This document shows positions 51,629-60,117 of a stretch of 64,000 nucleotides of DNA, in pieces. Both the position numbers and the translations under genes were made by a program. Positions within the stretch are counted from its first letter, which is position 1. The number at the start of each line of letters is the position of its first letter. Below the pieces are notes generated by a model. The model was not told where the DNA came from. It worked only from the letters and a program-made list of their open reading frames with translations, and searched no databases. The DNA comes from JACCTI01 sp038237435. GTDB lineage: Bacteria > Verrucomicrobiota > Verrucomicrobiia > Chthoniobacterales > UBA10450. The stretch lies in assembly GCA_038237435.1 (NCBI GenBank), contig JBBRYT010000011.1:62001-126000 (forward strand), in the 5' to 3' direction.

Positions 51629-52362
51629 AACCCGAGAACGTCTTCCATATCGTAGAGGCGCGCTGGTTTGCCGACGATCCACTTTGCCGCACGCAAAGCA
51701 CCGACAGCAAATGTTTCACGACTCGAAGCTTTGTGCGTTAGCTCAAGACGCTCGCCAGGCGTCGCAAAAATGACGGTGTGATCGCCCACGACGTCGCCCG
51801 CGCGGAGCGAGTGAATTCCAATTTCGTTTTGCGGACGTTCGCCGATCAATCCTTCGCGCCCATGCGCGAAATTCTTTTCGTCAAGTCCGCGAACCTCCGC
51901 GAGAATTTGCGCCAAACGTTTCGCGGTTCCGCTCGGTGCATCTTTTTTCAATCGATGATGCGTCTCGATTACTTCCAGATCGAAACCGTCGCCAAGCATT
52001 TCCGCCGCCTTGCGCGTAAGCCAAAAAAGCGTGTTCACACCTACGCTGAAATTTGCCGCGAGCAGCACCGGAATCGATTTTGCGGTTTTCTCGATCGTGC
52101 GCAGCTGTTCGGCGGACTGTCCGGTCGTGCCGATTACCAGCGGTTTACCACTCGTTAGGCAAGTGGCGCAGTTTTGCTCGGTCGCATCCGCGTGACTGAA
52201 ATCAATTACCACATCGCAATTGCCGATGGCCTCCTCGATCGAATCGCCAAGGTCGCAGCGTGCGCTGATAGCCAGTTCTTTCTGAGCTTCGGCCGCTCTG
52301 GAAATCGCCTGTCCCATTCGGCCCGCCGCACCGATGAGCAACACGCGGATGGAAGCCTTCAT
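51625..52362 (-). CDS. dapB: 4-hydroxy-tetrahydrodipicolinate reductase
   Basis: 245 residues from ATG 52362 (MKASIRVLLIGAAGRMGQAI), overlapping the dapA stop as ATGA; the frame extends upstream inside dapA without need. The N-terminal nucleotide-binding site GAAGRMGQAI, VIDFSHADATEQN, the substrate motif EVIETHHRLKKDAPSGTAKR and the C-terminal LTHKASSRETFAVGALRAAK are all present. It reduces hydroxy-tetrahydrodipicolinate on the way to diaminopimelate and lysine. A copy of the dispersed motif at 52151 encodes part of TCLTSGKPLVIG. Confidence 0.96.
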   Translation of the reverse strand: MKASIRVLLIGAAGRMGQAISRAAEAQKELAISARCDLGDSIEEAIGNCDVVIDFSHADATEQNCATCLTSGKPLVIGTTGQSAEQLRTIEKTAKSIPVLLAANFSVGVNTLFWLTRKAAEMLGDGFDLEVIETHHRLKKDAPSGTAKRLAQILAEVRGLDEKNFAHGREGLIGERPQNEIGIHSLRAGDVVGDHTVIFATPGERLELTHKASSRETFAVGALRAAKWIVGKPARLYDMEDVLGL

Positions 52363-53240
52363 GCGCTGCTTTTTTCGAAAACGTCCAAAGTCCTGCGCAA
52401 TCGTTCCTGATTCGCGGTCGTCATTTCGCACAACGGCAACCGCACTTCGGCCGACATCAATCCACGCCAGGCCAGCGCCGTTTTCAGCGGCACCGGATTC
52501 GGCTCGATGAAGAGATCCTTGAACAAGCCGTTCAGCCGTCGATTCAACCGTTGCGCACCGACGAGATCGCCCTTTTCCAAGGAGCGCACCAACGCAACAA
52601 CTTCCGCGGGTAATAAATTCGAGGCGACGCTCACCACACCAACGGCGCCGACGGCCATGAAAGGCAGAATCAAGCCGTCATCGCCGCTCAGGATTGTGAA
52701 CTCGTTAGGCAATATCCCTCGCAAAACACCTACTCTCTCGACGCTGCCACCCGCTTCTTTAATTGAGACGATGTTCTTGCACTCGTTAGCTAATCTCAAC
52801 ACCGTCTCCGGTAAAACATCGATGCTGCACCGGCCCGGAATGTTGTAGAGCATGATTGGTAACTTTGTTTCCCGCGCGATGGCGGCGAAATGGCGGAACA
52901 ATCCTTCCTGGCTCGGCTTGTTGTAATACGGCGCAACGACGAGTGCGCCATCAACGCCGAGCTTCTCCGCTTCCTTCGTCGCCGCGATGGCGGCAGCAGT
53001 TGAATTCGATCCAGTGCCGGCAAGGACCTGACAACGTCCGCGCGCAATCTCGACGGCGCGGCGAATCAGTTCCTCTTTCTCGTCGTGCGAAAGTGTCGGA
53101 CTTTCGCCAGTGGTTCCGACCGGGATGACGCCGGTAATGCCGCCGGCAATTTGGGATTCGATTAACTTCTCGAAAGCGCCGAGGTCAATCGCGCCATCGC
53201 GAAACGGCGTGACGAGAGCCGTGTAGATGCCGCGAAACAT
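52359..53240 (-). CDS. dapA: 4-hydroxy-tetrahydrodipicolinate synthase
   Basis: 293 residues, the standard size. Motifs: YTALVTPFRDGAIDLGAFEK, GVIPVGTTGESPTLSHDEKE, AGTGSNSTAAAIAATKEAEK, the Tyr in MLYNIPGRCSID, the Schiff-base Lys in IVSIKEAGGSVERV and the GDDG loop. It condenses pyruvate with aspartate semialdehyde, the first committed step to diaminopimelate. Together with dapB and dapF in one operon it supplies peptidoglycan cross-link precursor and lysine. The dispersed motif occurs at 52701, and a one-mismatch version about 85 bases on. Confidence 0.97.
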   Translation of the reverse strand: MFRGIYTALVTPFRDGAIDLGAFEKLIESQIAGGITGVIPVGTTGESPTLSHDEKEELIRRAVEIARGRCQVLAGTGSNSTAAAIAATKEAEKLGVDGALVVAPYYNKPSQEGLFRHFAAIARETKLPIMLYNIPGRCSIDVLPETVLRLANECKNIVSIKEAGGSVERVGVLRGILPNEFTILSGDDGLILPFMAVGAVGVVSVASNLLPAEVVALVRSLEKGDLVGAQRLNRRLNGLFKDLFIEPNPVPLKTALAWRGLMSAEVRLPLCEMTTANQERLRRTLDVFEKSSA

Positions 53241-53250
53241 TTTGATTCAG

Positions 53251-54060
53251 CTAAATCTCAACCGAACCGTCGAAAACAAATTCAGCTGGGCCACTCAATG
53301 TGACGGTAATGAAACGGTCGCCATTTTTCGTAAATCCGACGCGCAATTCATCCCCGCCTTTAACCAAAACATGAACCGGCGAAGAGGCATTCTCGGTGGC
53401 GGCAAAGATTAGCGCGCTTGCCACGACCCCGGTTCCGCAAGCCAGTGTTTCGTTTTCGACTCCCCGCTCATAAGTACGAATCGTAATCTGGTTCGCGCCG
53501 CGTTTTTCGAGGAAGTTCACGTTCGCGCCGCGCGGGGCGAACTGAGGGTCATGGCGAATCGCGGAACCAAAATCGCGAACATCAACGCTTGCGACATCAT
53601 CAACCGGAATAACCACATGCGGGACGCCGCTATCGACATAGTGACCGTGGAATTTTTTTTCGGCAGCGGAAATGTCGATTCCAAGACGAAGATCTTTCGG
53701 TTCGCTCATCTGCAAAGTGACCTCTTCACCTTCGAGCGCCGCGGCGATCACACCGGCCGGAGTTTCGAAGGAAAGCTTTTGCAGCGGACCCGTGACGCGG
53801 TCGGCAAAACGCGCGAAACAGCGCGCGCCATTTCCGCACATTTCCGCTTCGCCGCCGTCGGCGTTGTAATAACGCATGCGAAAATCCGCACCGTTCGCCG
53901 CTTTTTCTAACACAAGAACGCCATCGGCGCCGATGCCACGATGACGATCGCACAGACGCGTGATTTGCTCCGCGCCGAGCTGCACATCACCCGCGCGATT
54001 GTCCAGCATGACGAAATCGTTGCCCGCGCCGTTCATCTTGGTGAAGCGGAGTTTCGGCAT
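53251..54060 (-). CDS. dapF: Diaminopimelate epimerase
   Basis: About 269 residues from ATG 54060 (MPKLRFTKMNGAGNDFVMLD); a start at 54075 is possible. Both catalytic cysteines are present: the first in AEMCGNGARCFARF, the second in ENETLACGTGVVASAL. DRHRGIGADGVLVLE and the VDSGVPHVVIPVDD segment also fit. It interconverts LL- and meso-diaminopimelate. It lies 10 bases upstream of the dapA start, in the same operon. Confidence 0.96.
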   Translation of the reverse strand: MPKLRFTKMNGAGNDFVMLDNRAGDVQLGAEQITRLCDRHRGIGADGVLVLEKAANGADFRMRYYNADGGEAEMCGNGARCFARFADRVTGPLQKLSFETPAGVIAAALEGEEVTLQMSEPKDLRLGIDISAAEKKFHGHYVDSGVPHVVIPVDDVASVDVRDFGSAIRHDPQFAPRGANVNFLEKRGANQITIRTYERGVENETLACGTGVVASALIFAATENASSPVHVLVKGGDELRVGFTKNGDRFITVTLSGPAEFVFDGSVEI

Positions 54061-54091
54061 GCGCTTTCCTAACACGACTCGCGGCCACGAG

Positions 54092-54973
54092 CTAATGTTT
54101 CGGCGCGCGCACCGTGCCGGTCTCGACCGCCGTCCGGCGTTCGGCCACGATCCGATTGGCCGTTTCCTCCACCATCTGTTCGAGCAACATGCGCAGATGC
54201 GTCCCCTGCCGGTAATCAGCGGGCGCGATGTGTTTCACGCGATCGGCATGCGTGGAAAGTTGATAACACTTTTTGAAACCGGAACGTGCGGGATCGTCGG
54301 GATTGTAAACCGCGATCGCTTCGCCGCCGTTCTTGCGCATGACGGTGAAACAAGGCACATCGGTCGGGCCATCTCCGATGTAGATCATGTTGGAAAACGG
54401 AATCGGCCTGATCTTCGGATCCATGTGATCGTTCACATCCTGCGTCATCTCGAGCAGGCCTTTGTTGATGCGAAAAAGATACTGCGTCTTCTGCGTGTGA
54501 CTGATGACACGCTTGGGAAATGTGATCCGGCCTGCTTCGTCCTCGGCGAATTCGCAGCCGAAAATCGCCCGCACGTACGGGGCAAGCCGGCTGCCCTCTA
54601 TTAAAACCTTCATGCCCGAAGAAATGATGTAGTGCTCGACGGTGATTCCGTGCGCCATGTGTTCTTCCGAGAGCAAGCCGCTGGCAAACTCCTCAAACAT
54701 TTCGGGCAGCCCTTTGTAAAAATTCAATTTCGCGCCTAAGGATTTCAACGACTCGTTAGTCGGCCGATCCATCCCGAGCTGATCGAGTAACACCTTCATA
54801 TAAGCGAGCTCGTTGTCGTAGCCTTCGCTCGCGACCAGCTCGGAACAACGCCGCCAGAAGTTGTCCTTGTTAATGCCGAAGGCGGGAAACACCACTTCGT
54901 CCTGCATGTAGCTCGGACTGAGCGTTTGATCGTAATCGTAGACGATCGCGATGGTGTTCTGCGGCGTGGCCAT
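54092..54973 (-). CDS. HAD-superfamily phosphatase
   Basis: 293 residues. The HAD nucleophile motif is IAIVYDYDQTLSPSYMQ (DxDxT). Motif II lies in EHYIISSGMKVLIEGS, motif III is probably the Lys in the RVISHTQKTQYLFRINKG region, and motif IV is YIGDGPTDVPCFTVM. It resembles phosphoserine-phosphatase-like HADs with a helical cap at residues 30-110. The substrate is unknown; the operon context (between an amidotransferase and dapF) does not decide it. Length is slightly above that of SerB-type enzymes. Confidence 0.85.
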   Translation of the reverse strand: MATPQNTIAIVYDYDQTLSPSYMQDEVVFPAFGINKDNFWRRCSELVASEGYDNELAYMKVLLDQLGMDRPTNESLKSLGAKLNFYKGLPEMFEEFASGLLSEEHMAHGITVEHYIISSGMKVLIEGSRLAPYVRAIFGCEFAEDEAGRITFPKRVISHTQKTQYLFRINKGLLEMTQDVNDHMDPKIRPIPFSNMIYIGDGPTDVPCFTVMRKNGGEAIAVYNPDDPARSGFKKCYQLSTHADRVKHIAPADYRQGTHLRMLLEQMVEETANRIVAERRTAVETGTVRAPKH

Positions 54974-54980
54974 GGCCTAA

Positions 54981-55607
54981 CTAATTCAAGTGCCTAACGA
55001 AATCTGCAAACAGCGGGGCATAAATTTCTCCGCCACGTTCCGGATGATACTGCACCGCCAGCGCCCACGGATAATTTTTCAGTCGCACCTGCTCGATCAC
55101 GTCATCCTGCGCGCTCCACGCTTCCACTTTCAAGCCCTCACCGAGCCGATCGAGTGCCTGATGATGCGAACTGTTTACTTTCTCCAAACGATGCTGCGCG
55201 CCGACCTCCGTGCGGAGCGTTTGAATATTATGATCTTTCATCTCGGGGGCGTCGTGGCCAGGAATGTCGAGCCGCAAAGTGCCGCCGAGGGCAACATTGA
55301 AAAGTTGCATGCCTTTACAGATGGCGAAGATCGGAATTTGCCTAACGAGTGCTTCCTTCGTCGCCGCGAATTCCCAGGCGTCGCGCACTGGATCGACATC
55401 GTCATCGATCGGGGACGGATCGGGAATTTCCTGGTGCAAAAATTCCGGCGCGACATCCGGACCGCCAGTCAGAAGCAGGCCATCCATATTTTCCATCGGC
55501 ACTTCCCGCTCGGCCGCATTCCAGATTTCTACATCGGGATAAGCGGCGAAGGCGCGCCGAAAGTACTGGGCGTCTTTCGGTCGAATCCAACTCGCGACCT
55601 TGGGCAT
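54981..55607 (-). CDS. Class I glutamine amidotransferase/gamma-glutamyl hydrolase (peptidase C26)
   Basis: 208 residues. The fold markers are DGLLLTGGPDVAPEFLHQ, the nucleophile Cys in PIFAICKGMQLFNVALGG, and the His-Glu pair in LAVQYHPERGGE. It matches the PuuD-like family that hydrolyses gamma-glutamyl compounds such as gamma-glutamyl-GABA, though the true substrate here is unknown. Slightly shorter than E. coli PuuD (about 250). First gene of the minus-strand operon that runs on through dapF, dapA, dapB, folK and panB. Carries the dispersed motif at 55340. Confidence 0.86.
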   Translation of the reverse strand: MPKVASWIRPKDAQYFRRAFAAYPDVEIWNAAEREVPMENMDGLLLTGGPDVAPEFLHQEIPDPSPIDDDVDPVRDAWEFAATKEALVRQIPIFAICKGMQLFNVALGGTLRLDIPGHDAPEMKDHNIQTLRTEVGAQHRLEKVNSSHHQALDRLGEGLKVEAWSAQDDVIEQVRLKNYPWALAVQYHPERGGEIYAPLFADFVRHLN

Positions 55608-55684
55608 CGCGAAGTTTGCGGCGCTTCGTTCGCGTTGTAAATAGCTGCGCGCTTAGCCTAAGACGCGGGAAGACGAAGCGCCGA

Positions 55685-57418
55685 TCACAGCCCCATCATT
55701 TCGCGCACATATTTTACCGGCGGGCTGCCGTATGACAGCACTTCGTCGTTGTATTTCTTGAGGTCGAACTTATCGCCGAGCTTGGCCTGGGCGCGTTCGC
55801 GCAGATCCAGATGCTCGGTGACGCCGACGAAGTAGGTCGAGAGTTGCGTGGAAGATAGACGCGCGCGTTTCCATTTCGCGACCGCTTCGCCTTCCTGCTG
55901 GAAACCTTCCTTCATCATGAGATCGAGCGCTTCCTGTTCGCTCATGTTGGCGGCGTGAATGCTCTGGTCGAGAATAGCGTTACAGATCACGCGTAGCCGC
56001 ATTTTCAGCTGCTGCATTTTCACTTCCGGCCCGCCGTAGTCGGCTTCGCGCATGAATTGCTCGGCGTAAACTGCCCAGCCTTCGATGAAACTCCCGCTCT
56101 GGAAAATCGCCCGGACGAGTGTGGGCGCTTTGAATTTATTCGAGTGGGCCAGCTGCAGGAAATGGCCGGGCATGGCTTCGTGCACGGTCAGGTCGCGCAT
56201 CATGTAGTTGTTGTATTCGCGAAAAAACGATTCCTTTCGGTCCTTCGACCAACTACTCGGCGTGGGCTCGATCGCGAAAAATGTTTCACCGTTTTTCTCA
56301 AGCGGTCCGGCCGAATCGCAATAGGCGATGCCTTGGCCGCGTTTGAACTCCGGCATAACGATGACCTTGAGCGGCTGATCGAAAACGGTGACGAGATCGT
56401 TTTTCTTGGTAAAGGCCGTCGCTTCCGACAAAACTTTCTCGGCGTAACTGACAATGGTGTCGTCTGTCGGATGTTGCTCCGCGAGTTTGTCGAGCACGGC
56501 GGCGACCACTTTGCGCGGCGCGCCTAACGAGTCGTCCTTCCCTTTCGGGAAATATTTTTTGTAGAGCGGGAGAGCCGTTTCATAGATAGCGATTTGGGTT
56601 GCGGCCAGATCAGCTTTGGCGCGGGTCATCAGTTCTTCCATCGACAAATCGGAAGCAAGGGAGAAGCGCAGCCGCTTGCGAAACTTGTCCGCGCCCATGC
56701 GGAAATCGCCGTCAGAGCGCGGCAGCAAATCGGTTTCGAGCCATTTCTTGTAATCTTCCAGCGCCCTGGCGCTTTTTTCCTGTAGGGGCGCGATTTCTTT
56801 TTTCATCTGCGGCACGCGATCGAGGACCGGATTCAATCCTTCGCGCACGAACGAGATCGCGCCCTGCGTCTGTTCGATCGCGGTCTCGGTATAAATCTTC
56901 GGCGAATGTTTCAGGTTCGCTTTGGCCTGCTCGATGACGGCGGGAATTCCTTCCATGCGCGCGCGCAGGTTCGGAACTTTTTCGGCGGGCGGTGCAAACT
57001 CACGCGCGATGAGCAGGTAAAGGCTGTTAGCGAGGCTTTGGTTGTAAACGAGCGGATTCCACTCCGCTTCTTTCATTTCCTCTTCCTCGAAAATGGCACT
57101 GGCGACGTTGTCTTTGAGAATGCGGAAATCGACATTGTTCGCGCCGGTTACATCGGCCGCGCCGTTGAAGTCGTTTAGTTTCGCGAGAAGCGCTTTCAGG
57201 TTGGCGAGATCTTTCGCGCGCGCTTCCGCGGAATAATCGGTCAGCAATTGATCGAAGCGATGATCACCGAGCGAAGTCGCCTGCTCGGGATTAGCTTGGA
57301 GATATTCGTCGATGTAATCGTTGGCGATTTTCTGAAATTCGTCATCGGCGGGCGTGGCGCGCAGTTGAAGGCAAAGCGCGAGACTAATGAGAGCGAAGAA
57401 GGTGCAGGCTAGCTTCAT
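55685..57418 (-). CDS. DUF885-family exported peptidase-like protein
   Basis: About 577 residues from ATG 57418 (MKLACTFFALISLALCLQLR, a signal peptide); the longer frame to 57535 runs into the divergent gene. Family landmarks: NDYIDEYLQANPEQATSLGD, YYPEFKRGQG-like IVMPEFKRGQGIAYCDSAGP, the zinc-type motif HEAMPGHFLQLAH, FIEGWAVYAEQFM, and DQSIHAANMSEQEALDLMM near the C-terminus. DUF885 proteins are thought to be metallo-carboxypeptidase-like. Probably periplasmic. Divergent from the aldo/keto reductase gene with only 18 bases between starts. Confidence 0.85.
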   Translation of the reverse strand: MKLACTFFALISLALCLQLRATPADDEFQKIANDYIDEYLQANPEQATSLGDHRFDQLLTDYSAEARAKDLANLKALLAKLNDFNGAADVTGANNVDFRILKDNVASAIFEEEEMKEAEWNPLVYNQSLANSLYLLIAREFAPPAEKVPNLRARMEGIPAVIEQAKANLKHSPKIYTETAIEQTQGAISFVREGLNPVLDRVPQMKKEIAPLQEKSARALEDYKKWLETDLLPRSDGDFRMGADKFRKRLRFSLASDLSMEELMTRAKADLAATQIAIYETALPLYKKYFPKGKDDSLGAPRKVVAAVLDKLAEQHPTDDTIVSYAEKVLSEATAFTKKNDLVTVFDQPLKVIVMPEFKRGQGIAYCDSAGPLEKNGETFFAIEPTPSSWSKDRKESFFREYNNYMMRDLTVHEAMPGHFLQLAHSNKFKAPTLVRAIFQSGSFIEGWAVYAEQFMREADYGGPEVKMQQLKMRLRVICNAILDQSIHAANMSEQEALDLMMKEGFQQEGEAVAKWKRARLSSTQLSTYFVGVTEHLDLRERAQAKLGDKFDLKKYNDEVLSYGSPPVKYVREMMGL

Positions 57419-57436
57419 GGCGCGTAAGCTAAGAAG

Positions 57437-58350
57437 ATGACGCGGCGAGAGGCAACTCGTTTGATGGCGGGCGGCGCGGCTGGTTTGCTCGTTTCGCCAT
57501 CGATTCGCGCCGCGGAGAAAGGTCAGATGATGCAACGGGCCATCCCTTCCTCGGGCGAAATGTTGCCGGTGATCGGACTCGGCACTGCGCGCGCGTTTGA
57601 TGTCAGCGCATCGCCGGCCGATCGGCCACCGGTCGAAGAAGTGCTGGCCCTCTTCGCGAGGCAGGGCGGTAAACTGGTCGATTCCTCGCCCATGTATGGC
57701 CGCGCGGAATTAGTCGTGGGCGAAATCGCGCAGAAGTTGAAACTGCGTGATTCGCTTTTCCTCGCGACAAAGTCTGGACGACTGGCCGCGAAGCCGGGAT
57801 TAAACAGATGGAGCACTCGTTAGACCTGCTCGGCACGAAAAAGCTCGACCTGATCCAGGTGCACAATCTCGTGGATACCACGACGCAGCTGGCCACGTTG
57901 CGCGAGTGGAAAAAGAGCGGGCGCGTCCGTTACATCGGGATCACACATCATACCGATAACAGTCAGGAGGAAGTGGCGCAGGTGCTGGAAAAAGAGCAGG
58001 TCGATTTCGTGCAGATTAATTACTCGCTGATGGAACGCGAAGCCGATAAACGGGTGTTCCCGGTCGCGAAGGATCGCGGCGTGGCCGTGATTGTGAATCG
58101 TCCGTTGGGCCGGGGGAATTTGTTCAATCGTGTCCGCGGAAAGGCGCTGCCGGATTGGGCGAGCGAGTTCGATTGCACTTCGTGGGCGCAGTTTTTTCTC
58201 AAGTGGATCGCAGCCAACCCTATCGTGACTTGCGCCATTCCAGCGACGAGTAATCCGCGTCACATGGAAGATAACTTGTTAGGTGGCGTGGGCCGTCTGC
58301 CTAACGAGCAGTTGCGCATGCGGATGATCGAGACGGTCGCGACGTTGTAG
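57437..58350 (+). pseudogene. Tat-exported aldo/keto reductase, split by a one-base frameshift
   Basis: The first frame (57437-57823) has a twin-arginine leader (TRREATRLMAGGAAGLLVSP) and the AKR core IGLGTARAF, LVDSSPMYGRAELVVG, FLATKSG. The second frame reads TGREAGIKQMEHSLDLLGTK, then DLIQVHNLVD, to the C-terminus at 58350. Adding one base in the A-run at about 57768-57771 restores TKVWTTGREAG, the expected family sequence, and a protein of about 304 residues with the Asp-Tyr-Lys-His tetrad. Sequencing error or a recent disabling mutation cannot be distinguished. The premature TAG lies in a motif-like CTCGTTAGAC. Confidence 0.85.
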
Positions 58351-58353
58351 AGA

Positions 58354-59778
58354 TTAAGTCGGCGTGCCGCCAGCCAGGAGCGGCTCCGTGGCCAGTTCGT
58401 CGTCTGTCAATTGCGACTGCAAATGTGTTTGTCCCTTATAGAAGCAGGCGAAGGCGACGAAACAACACGCGGCGACTAACATTAGAATGGTGAAGAACGA
58501 GTAGAATTGGAATTCGGTCAGCTTGGTCGTTCCATCAGCATTCAAATCCCAGGAATTGAACTTCGCATCGAAGATATTGCCGGACGCGATCGCGAAGAGC
58601 CATAAGGCCATGACTGAGCTCTTCATCGAGTTCGGAGCCTGCGTGTAGGAAAATTCGAGTCCGGTAATCGAGACCATCGCTTCGCCCAGCGTCAAGATCA
58701 CATAGGCGAGCATCTGCCACCAAATCGTCGGCTTCAGGCCCAGATCAATGAGGTGTTGCGCGTAAACAATGACGGCGAACGAACCCGCGGTGAGGAAAAG
58801 GCCGATACCGATTTTTCGCAGCGGCGTGAGCGGGAAAACTTTACTGATCATCGGATAGAGCACGTAATTGACCAGCGGGATGAAAAGCAGAATCAAAATC
58901 GGATTGGCCGTCTGCACTTGCGCGGCCTGCAATTCTATCCCGAGAAAATGCAGATCCATCTTCTGCGCCTGTAATGTCCACTCGACGCCGTTGCTCATGT
59001 CCCAAAGCGCCCAGAAAAAGAGAATGAAAATGTAAACCATCGCGATCCGGCCAAGAGTGGTGAGACCTTGTTTACTGAAGGTTTCTTTCAAATAGCCGAG
59101 ACCGGCGGGCGGGACGTGCACCATTTTCTTGCGGCCGGCCCAGAAGAAAATGGTCGCGATGAACATCGCGACGCCGGGAATGCCGAAAGCCCAGCGCGGA
59201 CCGTAGCCCGGCGCGGAGAGAAGCCACGGGCACAAAATGGTGGAGATGAAAGAGCCGGCGTTAATGGAAAAATAAAACCAGCCGAACATTTTCGAGATCA
59301 GATGTTTGTTCGATTCGCCAAACTGATCGCCAACGTTCGCCGAGACGCAGGGCTTGATGCCGCCGGCGCCGAGACAGATTAAACCAAGTCCGATCGCGAG
59401 CATCATGCGCTGACCAACAAAATGGACACCGAAAGATGAATCCATGAAGGCGAGCGTGAGGTGTCCGAAGCAGTAAACGATCGAGAGCGAAAAGATCGTG
59501 AAATATTTTCCGAACCAACCGTCGGCGAGAATCGCGCCGAGAACTGGCAGGTAATAAACGCCCGCGACAAAATAGTGCGTGTAACTGTCGGCCTCATGTT
59601 CCGGCATCGCATCGACCCCACCGAGCTTGTTCAGGATGTAAGTGGACATGAAGACCGCGAGGATCGACTTCATACCGTAATAACTGAAACGCTCCGCCGC
59701 TTCGTTCCCGATGATGAACGGTACGCCGGGCGGCATCGTGGTGATGTTCGGCGGCGAGGTTGCGTATTTCTGAGCCAT
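58354..59778 (-). CDS. POT/PTR2-family proton-dependent oligopeptide transporter
   Basis: 474 residues with about 12 to 14 hydrophobic helices. Family marks are EAAERFSYYGMKSILAVFMS near the N-terminus, the loop YLPVLGAILADGWFGKYFTI, and GAGGIKPCVSANVGDQF. SITGLEFSYTQAPNSMKSSV corresponds to the second PTR2 signature. It imports di- and tripeptides with protons across the inner membrane. It is followed by a small possible-lipoprotein gene upstream in the same direction (gap 14 bases). Confidence 0.93.
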   Translation of the reverse strand: MAQKYATSPPNITTMPPGVPFIIGNEAAERFSYYGMKSILAVFMSTYILNKLGGVDAMPEHEADSYTHYFVAGVYYLPVLGAILADGWFGKYFTIFSLSIVYCFGHLTLAFMDSSFGVHFVGQRMMLAIGLGLICLGAGGIKPCVSANVGDQFGESNKHLISKMFGWFYFSINAGSFISTILCPWLLSAPGYGPRWAFGIPGVAMFIATIFFWAGRKKMVHVPPAGLGYLKETFSKQGLTTLGRIAMVYIFILFFWALWDMSNGVEWTLQAQKMDLHFLGIELQAAQVQTANPILILLFIPLVNYVLYPMISKVFPLTPLRKIGIGLFLTAGSFAVIVYAQHLIDLGLKPTIWWQMLAYVILTLGEAMVSITGLEFSYTQAPNSMKSSVMALWLFAIASGNIFDAKFNSWDLNADGTTKLTEFQFYSFFTILMLVAACCFVAFACFYKGQTHLQSQLTDDELATEPLLAGGTPT

Positions 59779-59792
59779 GGTGATTTCTTCGG

Positions 59793-60041
59793 CTAGTGCG
59801 GTGTGCTTTCCGGAAAAAATTGCGCCGGAGTTGGCGCGGGCGAGATGTGCGTCTTCGCTCCGTTCTGTTTTTCCACTTCCGCGGCGTTATGATGCGCGGC
59901 GGGCTCAGCCTTGACAGGTCCTTCAGCGACCAACTCGTCAGGATGATGCCGTTCGCAGGAACAGAAAAAAATTAGCGAGACGGCGGAAACGGCGAGGGCG
60001 ATTTCGCGGAAAGGGAAACACATCCGCGGCACAGTACTCAT
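59793..60041 (-). CDS. Small putative lipoprotein or exported protein
   Basis: 82 residues. A signal-like hydrophobic segment (EIALAVSAVSLIFFCSC) ends in a Cys pair, followed by a His/Glu/Ala/Pro-rich tail (HHPDELVAEGPVKAEPAAHH). The lipobox is imperfect because Phe or Cys-Ser precedes the cysteines. It lies just before the peptide transporter gene in the same orientation. No family recognised. Confidence 0.55.
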   Translation of the reverse strand: MSTVPRMCFPFREIALAVSAVSLIFFCSCERHHPDELVAEGPVKAEPAAHHNAAEVEKQNGAKTHISPAPTPAQFFPESTPH

Positions 60042-60117
60042 CCGCTCTGATTCGCAGCAAGAGCAAAGCGTGGACGCAAATCAGCTCGCGACGTCGCGCA
60101 AAAGTGCGCGAGGCTTT

